Of a DNA stretch of 64,000 nucleotides, positions 14,265 through 24,635 are shown piece by piece. The notes below the pieces were generated by a model. The model did not search any database, had not been told where the DNA came from, and saw only the letters and a program-made list of their open reading frames with translations. The position numbers and the translations under genes are program-made. Position 1 is the stretch's first letter, and each line of letters begins with the position of its first letter. Location of the stretch: assembly GCF_041146395.1 (NCBI RefSeq), contig NC_090989.1, positions 123,627,501 to 123,691,500 of the forward strand, written 5' to 3'. This DNA is from Eulemur rufifrons (taxonomy: Eukaryota; Chordata; Mammalia; Primates; Lemuridae).

Positions 14265-14690
14265 AGATATGTATTTATTCATTCATTCAATGAATAATGC
14301 ATCTATTTAATGCTAGCACTAATAAAAAGCTAATATACATATATTTATTTATTCAAATAAACATGTATGTATTCTTTAATTCATTTATTGGGCACTTACT
14401 ATATGCCAATCTTCTAGGAACTGGGGATTCAGCCATGAACAAAGAGGGCAAAGCCCTGCCCCGTGGAGCTTACCTGTACATAATATAATAGCACATAATA
14501 ATAAACCTATGAAAGAAGAACAAATGGAATAAGAAGTAGAGAGTGGTGGGAAGAGGGTGGGTGCTAACTTAGATAGGAATGGGAAGGCCTTTCTAAGCAG
14601 AGTCCAGAATAAAGCGTGAAAGTGTGGGCATGAGCCATGCAAAGACATTCAGAAAAGCATCCCAGGCAGAGGGAAGAGCAAGTGTTCTTA
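14265..14690 (-). repeat. L2 LINE 3' region, antisense
   Basis: ttattcattcattcaatgaa and 'ttattgggcacttactatatgccaatcttctaggaactggggattcagccatgaac' are followed by 'ggaaggcctttctaagcag' and 'cccaggcagagggaagagcaagtg'. That order is the reverse of the L2 3' end. An AT-rich insertion or duplication of the attcat run lies near 14300-14375. Confidence 0.8.
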
Positions 14691-14890
14691 TACACTGCCA
14701 GACCCTATGCTGAAAGCTTTGAACCAATTATCTCTTTTAATCCTCACAAAACCCATGAAGATTAAGTGCCACTATTGTTTCATTTTGCTGCTGAGCACTT
14801 GAACCTTGAAGTAACTCACTGAGGTGCACACTGTTTTCAAGTGGTGGTGGGGAGCCATGAACTAAATCTAGGCCTTCGGACACCCAGACA
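14690..14890 (-). repeat. MIR SINE, antisense
   Basis: Reads 'ttatctcttttaatcctcacaaaacccatgaag' then 'ctgctgagcacttgaacc...gaagtaactcactgagg', a diverged antisense MIR directly after the L2 copy. Confidence 0.6.
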
Positions 14891-15284
14891 ATATCCCCAC
14901 CTCAACTGCTAAGCAATTCTGCACCTTGGCCAGTCTGCAACCACCCCCTTGCCAGCACTTTTAACACAAGACGTAGAGAATGGCTGATCACTGGGAAACA
15001 TGTGCAAAGCCTGCATCATTCATGGGTCCATGGGGACAGGGAATTTCAGTCTTTGGGTCCCCAGGCTCACCACATACTGGACTCCAGCAACTGCTGGCAT
15101 CTCTGGCCCCCGTGACCCTCCCTCAGTTCTGTTAGAGGCTGTGAGTCCCTCATCCCAGGCTCTTCCTCCAGACACCCAACAACTTATTCCAGATGACATC
15201 AGTTTAACACGAGCAAGATTTTCCATCCCTCTAACACATTATTTGCAGGATATGGTTTTATTGTTCTTCTGTATGTAATAGACA

Positions 15285-15800
15285 ATACAGGCTCATTGCA
15301 AAATCTATTCAGAAATATTAATATAAAGAAAAGATAAAGTCACCCTTCAGACCACCATTGAGAGATAACTACTAAAGATTTTATGTGAATATTCTTACAG
15401 ATTTTTCCTATGTATGTGTATACATAGAGTTTTTTTTTCAACACACATTTGGTCACACATATGCTTTTTGTTGCTTGCTTTTTTACATAAATATATATAG
15501 CAAACACCTTTCAATGTTAATGCATATACTTCTACATCATCTATTTTAAGGGCTACGTGGTATTGCATGATATCAAAATTCATGTAATGTATCCCCTACT
15601 GTGGACATTAAGGCTGTTTCCAGTTTTCTAGGACTATAAGCAACATTGTGATGAGCACTATATTATATATATCTTTATGCCCTCACTGATTTTTTTAGAA
15701 TAAATTAATAACAGTGGAATATTTAAGCACACATTTAAGGTCCTTGAGACAAATTGCCAAATATCTATATGGAAACACTGTAGCAACTTACACAGCCCTG
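15285..15800 (-). repeat. Old L1 (L1M-type) 3' region, antisense
   Basis: Contains 'gtggacattaaggctgtttccagttttct', 'aacattgtgatgagcac', 'tagaataaattaataacagtgg' and 'ttgagacaaattgccaaat', the antisense order of an old mammalian L1 3' region. Confidence 0.7.
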
Positions 15801-15923
15801 TACAGTGCACAAAGATACTGTTTTTCTTGCCACCTCAGTACCGCCTCCAACTTTTCATCTTGTTTCTTTTGAAGCTTCCATCACCACTAAAACAAGAAGA
15901 CAGCCTCTGCCTTGAATTGGATT

Positions 15924-15936
15924 CCCCCCCCCCCCC
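15924..15936. repeat. C13 homopolymer
   Basis: Thirteen C residues in a row, a likely length-variable run and a possible assembly weak point. Similar but shorter C or G runs occur near 3224-3233 and 19161-19170. Confidence 0.9.
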
Positions 15937-16139
15937 ACTGCCAGATTCCTTGCTACCCTCAGCCTGAGCAGGGAGGACACAGGAGAGTGTATGTCATCCC
16001 TCGGTGCCCCCTCATGGTCTTGGAGGCTGGTCCCCACAGAAGGTTTATTCAGGGGCTAAGAGTAGAGTGAAGAGAGGAGACATTGCTATGAGTCCCAGCC
16101 TAGAAGATGGCCTCACTCTCACCCTTTTCTTTCTGTCTT

Positions 16140-16560
16140 CAATATATTCCCCATCAGCCCCTGCCCTTGCGTTTATCATCCATACATTGGAGACTCCTAA
16201 CTCAGGACTCTCCTCTGAGCCCAGACTCATGTATTCAATAGTCCCTAGATACTAACTCCACTTGCATGGCTTACAGACATCTCAAACTCAGCAACCTCAA
16301 ACTGAGCTCACCATCTCCATGCCCCTCCACCTGTCCCCCTCCAATGTGTCCTGCTCCCTGAATAGCACATCTGTCCTCCTAGTTGCCAGAGCAAACCTGG
16401 GAGCCTTCCCTCTTGCCTCTCACTCAGTCTCTATGCCACAACCCATCGATCAGTCATGAAACCCCAAAACTCAGTGTCTTAAGTATCTCTAATATCCTCA
16501 CTTCTCTCCCTTCCACTGCCAAAACTCCGGTCCAAGCCAACAGGTGATTATACTTATCTC
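16140..16560 (+). repeat. L2 LINE 3' region, sense
   Basis: The run 'ggcttacagacatctcaaactcagcaacctcaaactgagctcaccatctcc' is followed by 'gtcctgctccctgaatagca', 'gccagagcaaacctgggagcc' and 'cactgccaaaactccggtccaagcc', matching the sense L2 3' region upstream of its terminus. Confidence 0.75.
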
Positions 16561-16619
16561 TGTGTGGGGACTGATTGGATGGGAGAGAAAATAGGAGGAA
16601 AGTAGCATTTCCTAGGCAT

Positions 16620-16800
16620 CTGTGTATGATGGGTGCTAGGATTTTGTTAACGTTCAGTATGTACTTGATAAACCTGTGAGGTATAAAATATTATCATCAT
16701 TTCACAGATGAGGAAGCCAAGGCTCAGAGAGGTTAACCTGCCCAAGATCCCACACCAAGGGATAGCATTCAGAGCCCCATGTGTGAATCTTTCCCTATGT
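16620..16800 (-). repeat. MIR SINE, antisense
   Basis: Well-preserved core: atcatttcacagatgaggaa, gccaaggctcagagaggtta and cctgcccaagatcccacacc. Confidence 0.85.
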
Positions 16801-16974
16801 TATATAGCAAGAGTGAAGCTGGGGGCTAGTTAAGTGGCCCTTGCAGTGGTCTGAGTGAGGGGGAACATCCCTGCCACCATAAGGTCCTTCAGGACGAAGA
16901 GTGAGTGTCAATCACTTTGCATATCTTATAAGGTTTAGCCCAGGGCCTGAATCAAGCGCTGCCTCTGTGTTCAT

Positions 16975-17690
16975 CAGAGGCAGCAGAGTTGAGCAGTTAG
17001 GGGCATGGGCTCTGAAACTGAGCTGTCTAGATTCGCATTCCAGCTCGGCTACTTACTGGCTGTGGAACCTTGAGCAAGTTGCTTACCCTTTCTGTAATGG
17101 GCTAAATAAATGGTGGCCCGCCCCTCAGAAAGATATGCTCATGTCCTGAGTCCTAAATCCTGTGAATATGACTGACCTTATTTGGAAAAAGTTTTGCAGA
17201 TCTAATTAAGTAAAGGATCTCAAGATGACAAAATCATCCTGGATTAACCAGGGGGGCCCTAAATCCAGTGACAAGTATCTTTATAAGAGACACACAGGAG
17301 AGACACAGAAGAGAACCGGGCCATGTGAAGAAGGAGGTGGAGTGAGGCAGCCACAGGCCGAAGAACCACAGAAGGGGGAACAGCCAAGATGCAGAATCTC
17401 CTCTGGAGCCTCTGGAGAAAGCGTGGCCCTGCCAACACCTGGATTGCAGACGTTTGCTCTCCAGATCCAGGAGAGAGTACATTTCTGTTGTTTTAACTCA
17501 CAAAATCTGTGGTAATTTGTTATGGCAGGCCTAGCAAAGTAATACAGTTTCTACAGCTCAATTTTCTCATCCACGCGTGGGCATATGAGAACACCTCATA
17601 GGGCTGTCATGAGAATTAAATGAATCAAAACACCTAAGGCACTTTAGAGCAGTAGCTGTGACATAATCAGTGCTCTCAAAGTAGCATTTA
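16975..17690 (+). repeat. MIR SINE, sense, split by an LTR insertion
   Basis: The head lies at 16975-17092 ('gggcatgggctctgaaactgagc', 'gctacttactggctgtggaaccttgagcaagttgcttaccc'). The tail resumes at 17547 with 'ctcaattttctcatcc', 'tcatagggctgtcatgagaattaaatga' and 'cacctaaggcactttagagcag'. The two halves abut logically once the LTR at 17093-17546 is removed. Confidence 0.85.
17093..17546 (+). mobile_element. Solo LTR, MLT1/MaLR-like, sense
   Basis: It begins TG, ends CA and sits inside a MIR. It shows gatatgctcatgtcctgagt, 'cctgtgaatatgactgaccttatttgg', 'atctaattaagtaaaggatctcaagatg', tttataagagacacacagga and a 3' end of 'ctgttgttttaactcacaaaatctgtggtaatttgtt'. That is the standard order of a MaLR (ERVL-related) LTR. 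Flanking pentamers 17088-17092 (ctttc) and 17547-17551 (gtttc) match at 4 of 5 positions, consistent with an old target duplication. No internal retroviral sequence remains. Confidence 0.85.
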
Positions 17691-17694
17691 TTAT

Positions 17695-17781
17695 GACCTT
17701 TTAATAGTTGTGTGACCTTAATTATCTTTGAGCCTGTGGTCCTTTTACCTGTTAACTGGTAATAAAAAAAAAAAAAAAAAA
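17695..17781 (+). repeat. MIR-like scrap and poly(A) run
   Basis: 'gttgtgtgaccttaattatctttgagcctg' is a MIR-like core fragment. It is followed by an A run at about 17764-17780. Confidence 0.5.
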
Positions 17782-18611
17782 TCCTTAGTCTAACTGCAGT
17801 ACCTCAAAGCTGGAGTTTGCGTCTTTCACTTAAAAATGGTCAAAGATTTCCCTCAATTCTCCTCTGTCTTATGGACTGCTAATATTTGGTTGCCAGCCTG
17901 CTGGAAGACAAGTCACACCCCACCAGAGGTAGTGGTTGAACAGATACCATGTGCCCTTGACCTGACAAAATCCTCCGGCCTGGACATTGGGCTGTGTGGA
18001 AATGCGGCCCTTTCCTCTTTCTCCTGACTGCCACATGGTATGGCTGGGATTGGGGGGTGGAGTAGAGGTGACCTCTGACTAATAACTGAGCTGGGTCATT
18101 TGTGATGATGATGGGGCCTTATCCAAGAGAGGAGGCAAAGATGGATAATTAATACACAAGCTGTCCATAAATCTCTCTCTGAAACTCTTCCCTCACTGCA
18201 TCCCTTGCTAATGAAGTCAGTGAAAGGGTAAAGGCCTGTAATTACTCTTGAAGTAATTAGAACCGTGCTAAATAAGAAAGCTTAAGACAGAAAGCCCAAA
18301 CCAATAGATTACCTATTGCTCCTGTTGTTCTGAATCATCCTCTGTAGGGTGGTCCTTTCGTAGGTCTCCACTGGGGAGCTGGGGACTGTACTGCATTTGC
18401 TAAAATGTATATACACATGCACATCACCTATCCTCTCCTCAGAATGGCTGAGAAAGCTTCAGCATTGCGCCTTCCTTAGTTCCCACAACTTTTACCCATT
18501 AATGAAAGTCCAAATCAGCAGATTAACCTAAAAGCCCTTTTTAAAATAAATCTTTTATATCTGATCATATACTAAAATTGTTTGTCTACATGCAATTATC
18601 CCTTTCTAGCT

Positions 18612-18735
18612 CAGTGCTTCTCAACTTTAAGGAACCTGCAAAGCACCTAGGGATCTTATTAACATGCAGATTCTGATTCAGTAGGTCTGGGATGGAGCTG
18701 AGATTCTGCACAAGCCTTGCTGCTGCCTCTGTTGG
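18612..18735 (+). mobile_element. MER5-like hAT MITE fragment
   Basis: Starts cagtgcttctcaactttaag, then gattctgattcagtaggtct and 'gggatggagctgagattctgc'. The 3' terminal repeat is not evident, so the copy is truncated. Confidence 0.7.
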
Positions 18736-18879
18736 AGGGGGCTGGATGGGGAGTGGGACACAATGTGAGCAGGAGGATAAAGTCCTTCGTGGTTCCACAA
18801 GTTACTTCACTTTCCCCCTGCCCTAGCAATGATTCAGAACTTCTAATGTAGATCTTGAAATGAATAAAAATTATCAATT

Positions 18880-18987
18880 GAGGGGAAAAGGGAAAGAGGG
18901 GGCAGGGAGGGGAAAGGAGAGAAGAGAGAAGGAGGAAGAGGAGGGAGCAAGAGAGTAGGGGGAGGGGTGGGAGTGAGGGAGAGAATA
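18880..18987 (+). repeat. Purine-rich (A/G) tract followed by alternating GT/CA
   Basis: About 105 bases are almost only A and G on the + strand. They are followed by gtgtgcacacgtgtgcatgt at 18990-19009, an alternating purine-pyrimidine stretch. It is low-complexity sequence with no gene. Confidence 0.85.
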
Positions 18988-19009
18988 AGTGTGCACACGT
19001 GTGCATGTG

Positions 19010-19187
19010 ATCCAGTGTCTCTTCCTCTTCTTTTAAGGACACTAGACCTATCAGATTAGGGCCCCACCCTTGTGACCTTATTTAACCTTAATTATCTTCT
19101 TAAAGGCTCTGTCTCCAAATATAGTCACCTTGGGGGTTAAGGCTTCTGCATATGAATTTGGGGGGGGGGGACACAATTCTATCCCTG
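19010..19187 (-). mobile_element. Partial MaLR-like LTR, antisense
   Basis: 'ttttaaggacactagacctatcagattagggccccacccttgtgacctta', 'aattatcttcttaaaggctctgtctccaaatatagtcacc' and 'gcatatgaatttggggggg...gacacaattct' give the reversed 5' half of a MaLR-type LTR. A G10 run lies at 19161-19170. Confidence 0.75.
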
Positions 19188-19350
19188 ACACTGTGTGACC
19201 TTATACAAATTCCTTGATTTCTTCAAGCCTCAGTTCTTTCATCCCAACGACTTGGGGACAAGAGAGAGTTTGACCATTAAATGATAAGAAATGAAATAAT
19301 TTGTGTGAAATACTTTTCATATTATCTGACACAGAGTAAATGTCTCTGTT
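19188..19350 (+). repeat. MIR SINE, sense
   Basis: 'ctgtgtgaccttatacaaattccttga', 'caagcctcagttctttcat' and 'atctgacacagagtaaatg' give the MIR order. It directly abuts the preceding LTR fragment. Confidence 0.7.
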
Positions 19351-20114
19351 GTGTTCCCCCAGAAACAGACAAACAATGGAGGGTAAGTAGATTATGTGGA
19401 AGTGAAGGAAATAGCAACAGAGGACCAGAGAAGGAAGATGGTAAAGAGAGAGCAACCAATAAAATAAAGGGTGCATTATCTAACAAACCACCACTGCAAA
19501 CAATTAGAGCTTCAGCTCACTGGGAAAATTCAGGGCCCTGGGTAGAACAAATACCTCAGAGTCACCCTCCACTACCTGGGCAAAGGAGCTGCAGTATTTA
19601 TGCACCTAAGTCCATCAGTCATGGGTTGAGATCTGGTCCTAAGGGGTGTTAATCCTCCTCACTTCATCAAAAAGATGCCTGAAGTGGCTTTTGGAAGCCC
19701 TGACAGCTCTGCAAGAGGAAGGCTTGAGCAGTTCTGGGCAAGTTCCCTCTATCTGCTACAATGAGTGACCAGGAAACTTTAGTTCTCTGTAATGGTGGTC
19801 CTCGTAATTGTACTAGTAGATTGCAGAACACTAGACATGCCCTTGACAAAAGAGTCTGGAAGCAAACAGGTGTAAGGAATGCTCATTACATGGGATTCAC
19901 AACCAAAGCTCTCTTAATGTCCTGACGTTGAGATGTTAAACTTTTTTTTTAATCCTGTGATTTCCAAACATTTACACAAATACTTTTTCATATAATATGT
20001 ACTTATCTTTTAAGGGATAGTAGTTCTATAATCATGCTTTAGGGATTAGTAATTCAGGCAAATAGAGATTTGACTGTGAAAGTATTATAAAGATGTTTTT
20101 AATCTGTTTCTGCT

Positions 20115-20182
20115 TATCATTATCGCCTGTAAACAGTGCCTGGTGCATAGAAAGTGTTCAATAAATATTTGTTATTGCAACA
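20115..20182 (+). repeat. L2/MIR-type 3' end fragment
   Basis: The string acagtgcctggtgcatagaa followed by gtgttcaataaatatttgtt is the shared terminus of L2- or MIR-class elements. Confidence 0.6.
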
Positions 20183-21489
20183 GTCTTAAAACAATTAAAG
20201 AAACATGCTGAATATATTTTCAGTAACAGCAATCTCATGAAAAATGACTATCTGGTTCCCAAAATGACTGTTTTGAAACACTTTGGAGGAAAGTTCAGCT
20301 GAATATACACTTACTGAAATACTGACCAAAAAGTTTTTTGTTCACCTAGCTTTGTTCTCACTCATTTAGATGAAACACTTTGCTAAAAATGAGGACCCAA
20401 GCTGTTAGAAACTGTTGTCCACTTCACCAGGGAAGAAGAACTTCTCCCCAGATCTGTATGTGGATCAGGGACATAATGGTACTAATGTCTCTATGGTCCA
20501 ACCTTGCTAAAAGGAATATTTCAACTTCTATTTCCTTCTTCTGCACTTCAGCCTTTTGTTGAATACTAAAGTTTGCAGCTGTGACACCACTATAGGGTGA
20601 AAAGAATCAAATTAGAGGACTTCTGACAAGTGCATCCCCTTTAGCCTTGATGTCAGGCAGAGCTTGCTATTTGCTGGCCTCAAATGTCAGCTGCAGCCAG
20701 GGTGAATCCCTATCACTCTTTCTCATCCTCTGACAAGACCTAAGGCATTTTTGACCTGGTGCAGTTGCTACAGCTGCAACAAAGTGTGCATGATAAGTGG
20801 GATTTGCAACAAATAGGCTTTTCTCTATAGATCACCACTCCAGCTGGGCTTCCCTGCTATTTCTGCCCAACAGTCCTAAGAATGGCAACATCAATGCCAG
20901 CTCAATGCTTGTCCATTACTATTACAATGAAAAGTTTGAAACCCTAACTAATTATTACTCATTTTTGGAGCTAAGGTGGAAGCCTGGAGGCCATAAAACA
21001 ATTTGGTTTTATTGCCTGGTTGATTAGCCACTTGTATACCCAAATGGCCATTTTTTAAGAACGGATATTTCCTGGGAAATTGCTTATCTTCCTAGCAACT
21101 GCAAAAAGCAGGAGCTGGCACATAGTGGCATTCTCTTCCTACCTTGCAAATGGAAATGTTGGCATTTCTAGATAAGAGTAGGGAGAGAGAACTATGGCCA
21201 TCTAGGTTCTCATGATTTAGTCCCCCTTGCTATCCCTTGGATAAAGATAATGTGGATCTTGTAAGATTCAGTCTGCAAAGACAGTTGACCAATACCTAGT
21301 AACACGAGTGGGTTACTATAGAGCTGAGAGGGCTGTTGGAGTCACTTGAGCCCATGGGAGTAGGGAACCAATGTGAATGAAACACAACGGCAATGGGCAG
21401 AAGGGTTATTGAGATCAGATTTGTTTGAGAAATGGGATATGTTGCCTTTCTTTAGTCAAATGTTGACCTGGCTACTGCTTACAGGTGAC

Positions 21490-21672
21490 CTTGTTTTGTC
21501 ATTTATTTGTGTGTCTTCCCCACTTGCCTTGCTAAAAGACCTCTGCAGAGAAACTATAAGGTCCATGTGGTCAGACATGGCATCTGATTTTGCTTACCAC
21601 TCTATTCTTAGTGCCTAGCACCAAGTCCAACACACAGTGGGGGCTAAAAAAATATTTGTGGAATTAATAAAG
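21490..21672 (+). repeat. L2 3' end, sense
   Basis: 'tttatttgtgtgtcttccccactt' is followed by 'ttcttagtgcctagcaccaagtccaacacacagtgggggctaaaaaaatatttgtggaatt', the L2 terminus. Confidence 0.7.
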
Positions 21673-21999
21673 CAACTGCCACCTAGTATGTACTCCTTAG
21701 ATGGGAGTTTTCATTGCTGCCATCATTGTTGTCATCATCATCATCATTATCCTCCTCATCACCAGGTGATTGTTTACAGAAATATTCTTCCCTCTTCAGG
21801 TTAGAGCAGACCAAACATCAGTATCCTTATAATCCTGGTGAAGTTTTCTGGACTTTTTTGTGTTTGGCATTAACCCACTCTTGGTATTTTCATAACTCTA
21901 ACACAGAGACAAAAAAAATCAGAAGATTACAAAGAATGGGATTGTCTCCCTGCCTTTCATGCTGATCTCCTTTGCCCTTTCTATGAGTAATATACGTAC

Positions 22000-22500
22000 A
22001 GTATTGTTACTTACTGCTCTGTAAAAAATTACCCCCAAACTTGACAGCTTAAAAAACCATTTATTATCTCACAGTTTCTGTGTGTTAGGAATTGGCGTAC
22101 AGCTTTTCTGAGTACCCTGGGTCAGGGTCTTTCACAAGGCAGCAGTCAAGGTGCAGTTATCTCAAGGATCAACTTAGGAGAGGATCTTCTACCAAACTTG
22201 TGTGCATGGCTGTTGGCTGGAGACTTCTATCCCTTGCTGCATGGGTGTCTCTATAGGGCTACTCACAACCTAGAGCTTACTTTCTTACTTCCTCCAGAGC
22301 AAAAGCTCAGAGAAAGAGAGAGAGAATGAGGAATAGTGAGTCATTTTGTGACCTAATATCCCATCGCTTTTGTGGTATTCTATTCATCAGAAGCAAGTTG
22401 CAAGTCCATCCCACACTCAAGGGGAGGGGATTATACAAGAGCATGAATACTAGGAAGCCAGGATCATTGAGAACTATCTTAAATAGAAGCTCCCTATAAC
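22000..22500 (-). mobile_element. MLT1/MaLR-like LTR, antisense
   Basis: Starts 'tgctctgtaaaaaattacccccaaacttgacagctt', the reverse of the MLT1 3' end. Then come 'tttattatctcacagtttctg', 'gtctttcacaaggcagcagtcaaggtg', 'tgggtgtctctatagggctactcacaac' and 'atcccatcgcttttgtggtattctattcatcagaagcaagt'. About 500 bp, without internal viral coding sequence. Confidence 0.8.
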
Positions 22501-22537
22501 AATTGGTGATGTTGTTCTCCCTAAGTATGAACATGGC

Positions 22538-22577
22538 TTTTTTTTTTCCAGAATATTATGGGGGTACAAACGTTTTT
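22538..22577 (-). mobile_element. Severely 5'-truncated L1 3' end, strepsirrhine type
   Basis: A T run is followed by ccagaatattatgggggtac, identical to the terminus of the L1 at 3069-3545, and only about 30 bp of L1 is present. It is a second, independent copy of the same lineage-marking L1 end. Confidence 0.7.
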
Positions 22578-23264
22578 TAAACCCTTTTTCTCCTTTGGAA
22601 ATCATGGGCTGCATACCCATCAGGGCTTCAATACATTGCCAAACTTCTCCTTCAAGAAAAGAAGAAAGAGGGGAAACAGGAAATGGGACGGGTTCTGCTA
22701 AGAATAGCTTTCAATACAATGATGATTTTGGTTGTCATTGCACATGTGTACTGACACTGAATCATGAAGAGGACCCCAGTCACTCCTGTTGGCTCATCTG
22801 AACATCAGTTACCTGATGACTTACTTTATAGCTTCCTAATTAATATGTTAAAAATAGAGCTCTAGAGGTTATAGACACAGAAGCTGCATATTTAGACCTT
22901 GGGTTCCTTTCCCTCCCTGCACTCCATCCCACACTTTGCACAGAGGCTTAATGCTAATTTGAGATCATTTTGAAGCTTTTGCTACTTTGTCTTAACATAC
23001 ATGTTCAACATTGCCCATCTAATTTTGATACAAATCCTTCAGCAACAATTAAGTCACCTCCTAATTGATTGAATTATCTATAATTCCTCACTCACTCACT
23101 CTCTTATATCACACACCATGAAAGGAAAGGAAAAAGGGAGAGACCCAAGGACAAGCCTTGGAATATAAATGGACATACGTATTATCATAATTTCAAATAG
23201 AACTGTGAGTGCAGAATTTTGTAAAGAATTTTTTTTTTAAATAGACCTGCAGATATATGACTAG

Positions 23265-23480
<216 letters not shown>

Positions 23481-23512
23481 TAATTGCTGTACTATCCAAG
23501 TCACTCTTTTTT

Positions 23513-23660
23513 TTCTACTTTCCTCAAGGGCTCTAATACAAGATGTCAATGTTTCAAACTGAGTTCCATTTGAAAATTTAAGCTTTTTTTTTTTTTAAAA
23601 AAAAAAAAGAAATATTTCCAGCATTACCCAATAGAAATTCTGCAATGAATTCTACAATGT
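23513..23660 (+). repeat. Left arm of an inverted duplication
   Basis: This segment is, with few mismatches, the reverse complement of 24146-24297. Two blocks are perfect: 23522-23549 with 24253-24280 (28 bp) and 23616-23636 with 24165-24185 (21 bp). The arm runs outward through a T13A12 palindrome (23584-23608) and includes a copy of one end of the hAT element that fills the other arm. Visual alignment suggests roughly 85-90 percent identity. Confidence 0.92.
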
Positions 23661-23981
23661 CTTTCTCTTTCCTGACATTACAGTTGGATCCTTCTACCCC
23701 TAGGAAAAATGAGGAAGAAAAAGAATTTGTTGGTGAGATCACTCATTTCTACTAAGCACTTCTGCAATTGTAAGACAAGTTTTAGTGGAAGAGAAAGATA
23801 GAGTTATTGAGCACAGTCAGAATATGGAATTGTTTGGGCTTTCAAATCATCAAAGCCACCTAGTCCTGTCTCATTTATTTTGAGAATTAAAACTTTTTTT
23901 TAATAGCATTTAGTCCAAGCTTGGTTTGTTGCCTGAGGACTAGAGAGCCCGGAATTTAACACTCCTCTTAAATAGTTTGGA

Positions 23982-24182
23982 GCTGTCTGATTCAGTAGCC
24001 ACTAGCTACATGTGACTATCTAAACTTAAATACAACTACTTAAAATTAAATATTCACTTCCTTAGTCACACTGGCCACATATCATGTGTTCAATAATTAC
24101 ATGTGGCCTGTGGCTACTATATTGTACAGTGCAGATTATAGAACATTTCTATCATTGCAGAATGTTCTATTGGGTAATGCTG
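23982..24182 (-). mobile_element. hAT-type MITE, antisense
   Basis: 'agtagccactagctacatgtgactat', 'tagtcacactggccacatatcatgtgttcaata' and 'gaacatttctatcattgcagaatgttctattgggtaatgctgg' are in the order of a common mammalian hAT MITE. The copies at 55660-55880 and 60264-60470 are the same family in the other orientation. Its right end lies inside the inverted repeat's right arm. Confidence 0.75.
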
Positions 24183-24297
24183 GAATTATTTCTTTCTTAA
24201 AAAAAAAAAAAAGAGCTTAACTTTTCAAATAGAACTCATGGTATTTGAAACTTTGACATCTTGTATTAGAGCCCTTGAGGAAGGTAGAGAAAGTGGT
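24146..24297 (-). repeat. Right arm of an inverted duplication
   Basis: Partner of 23513-23660, separated by about 485 bp. It includes the hAT terminus (to 24182), an A14 run (24199-24212) and a following stretch of about 85 bp that is unique apart from its copy in the left arm. Confidence 0.92.
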
Positions 24298-24477
24298 CCA
24301 ACCATTTGGCTATATGGACAAAGAGAAAAAAGTGGTTCTTTCCCAAAAAAAGAGAAGAGAGAAAAGGGTAGAAAAAGGTACCAGGAGAATCTGAATTGCT
24401 AGGAAGGCAAACCCCCTGAGTTCCTTTGAACATTCCTTTGTAACTGGAGAAAAGAAGAAGGAGGAGGAGAAGAAGGA

Positions 24478-24543
24478 GAAGAAGAAGAAGAAGAAGAAGA
24501 AGAAGAAGAAGAAGAAGAAGAAGAAGAAGAAGAAGAAGAAGAA
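24478..24543 (+). repeat. (GAA)22 microsatellite in intron
   Basis: Twenty-two uninterrupted GAA triplets on the sense strand. They are preceded by interrupted GAA/GGA triplets from about 24453 and followed by GAAA- and GGAA-type repeats to about 24630. The whole purine tract is about 180 bp. The Leu-rich frame on the other strand is an artefact of the repeat. Confidence 0.97.
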
Positions 24544-24635
24544 GGAAAAAATGAAAGAAAGTAAGAAAGAAAAAAGAAAGAAAGAGAAAGGAAAGGAAGG
24601 AAGGAAGCAAGGAAGGAAGGAAGAAGGGGAAATTT
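24544..24635 (+). repeat. GAAA/GGAA purine microsatellite
   Basis: Mixed (GAAA)n then (GGAA)n units extend the GAA tract on the sense strand, with almost no pyrimidines. Confidence 0.9.

Noticed and set aside
24266..24610. 114-codon Leu-rich minus-strand frame
   Set aside because: Artefact of the GAA/CTT microsatellite, without recognisable domain.
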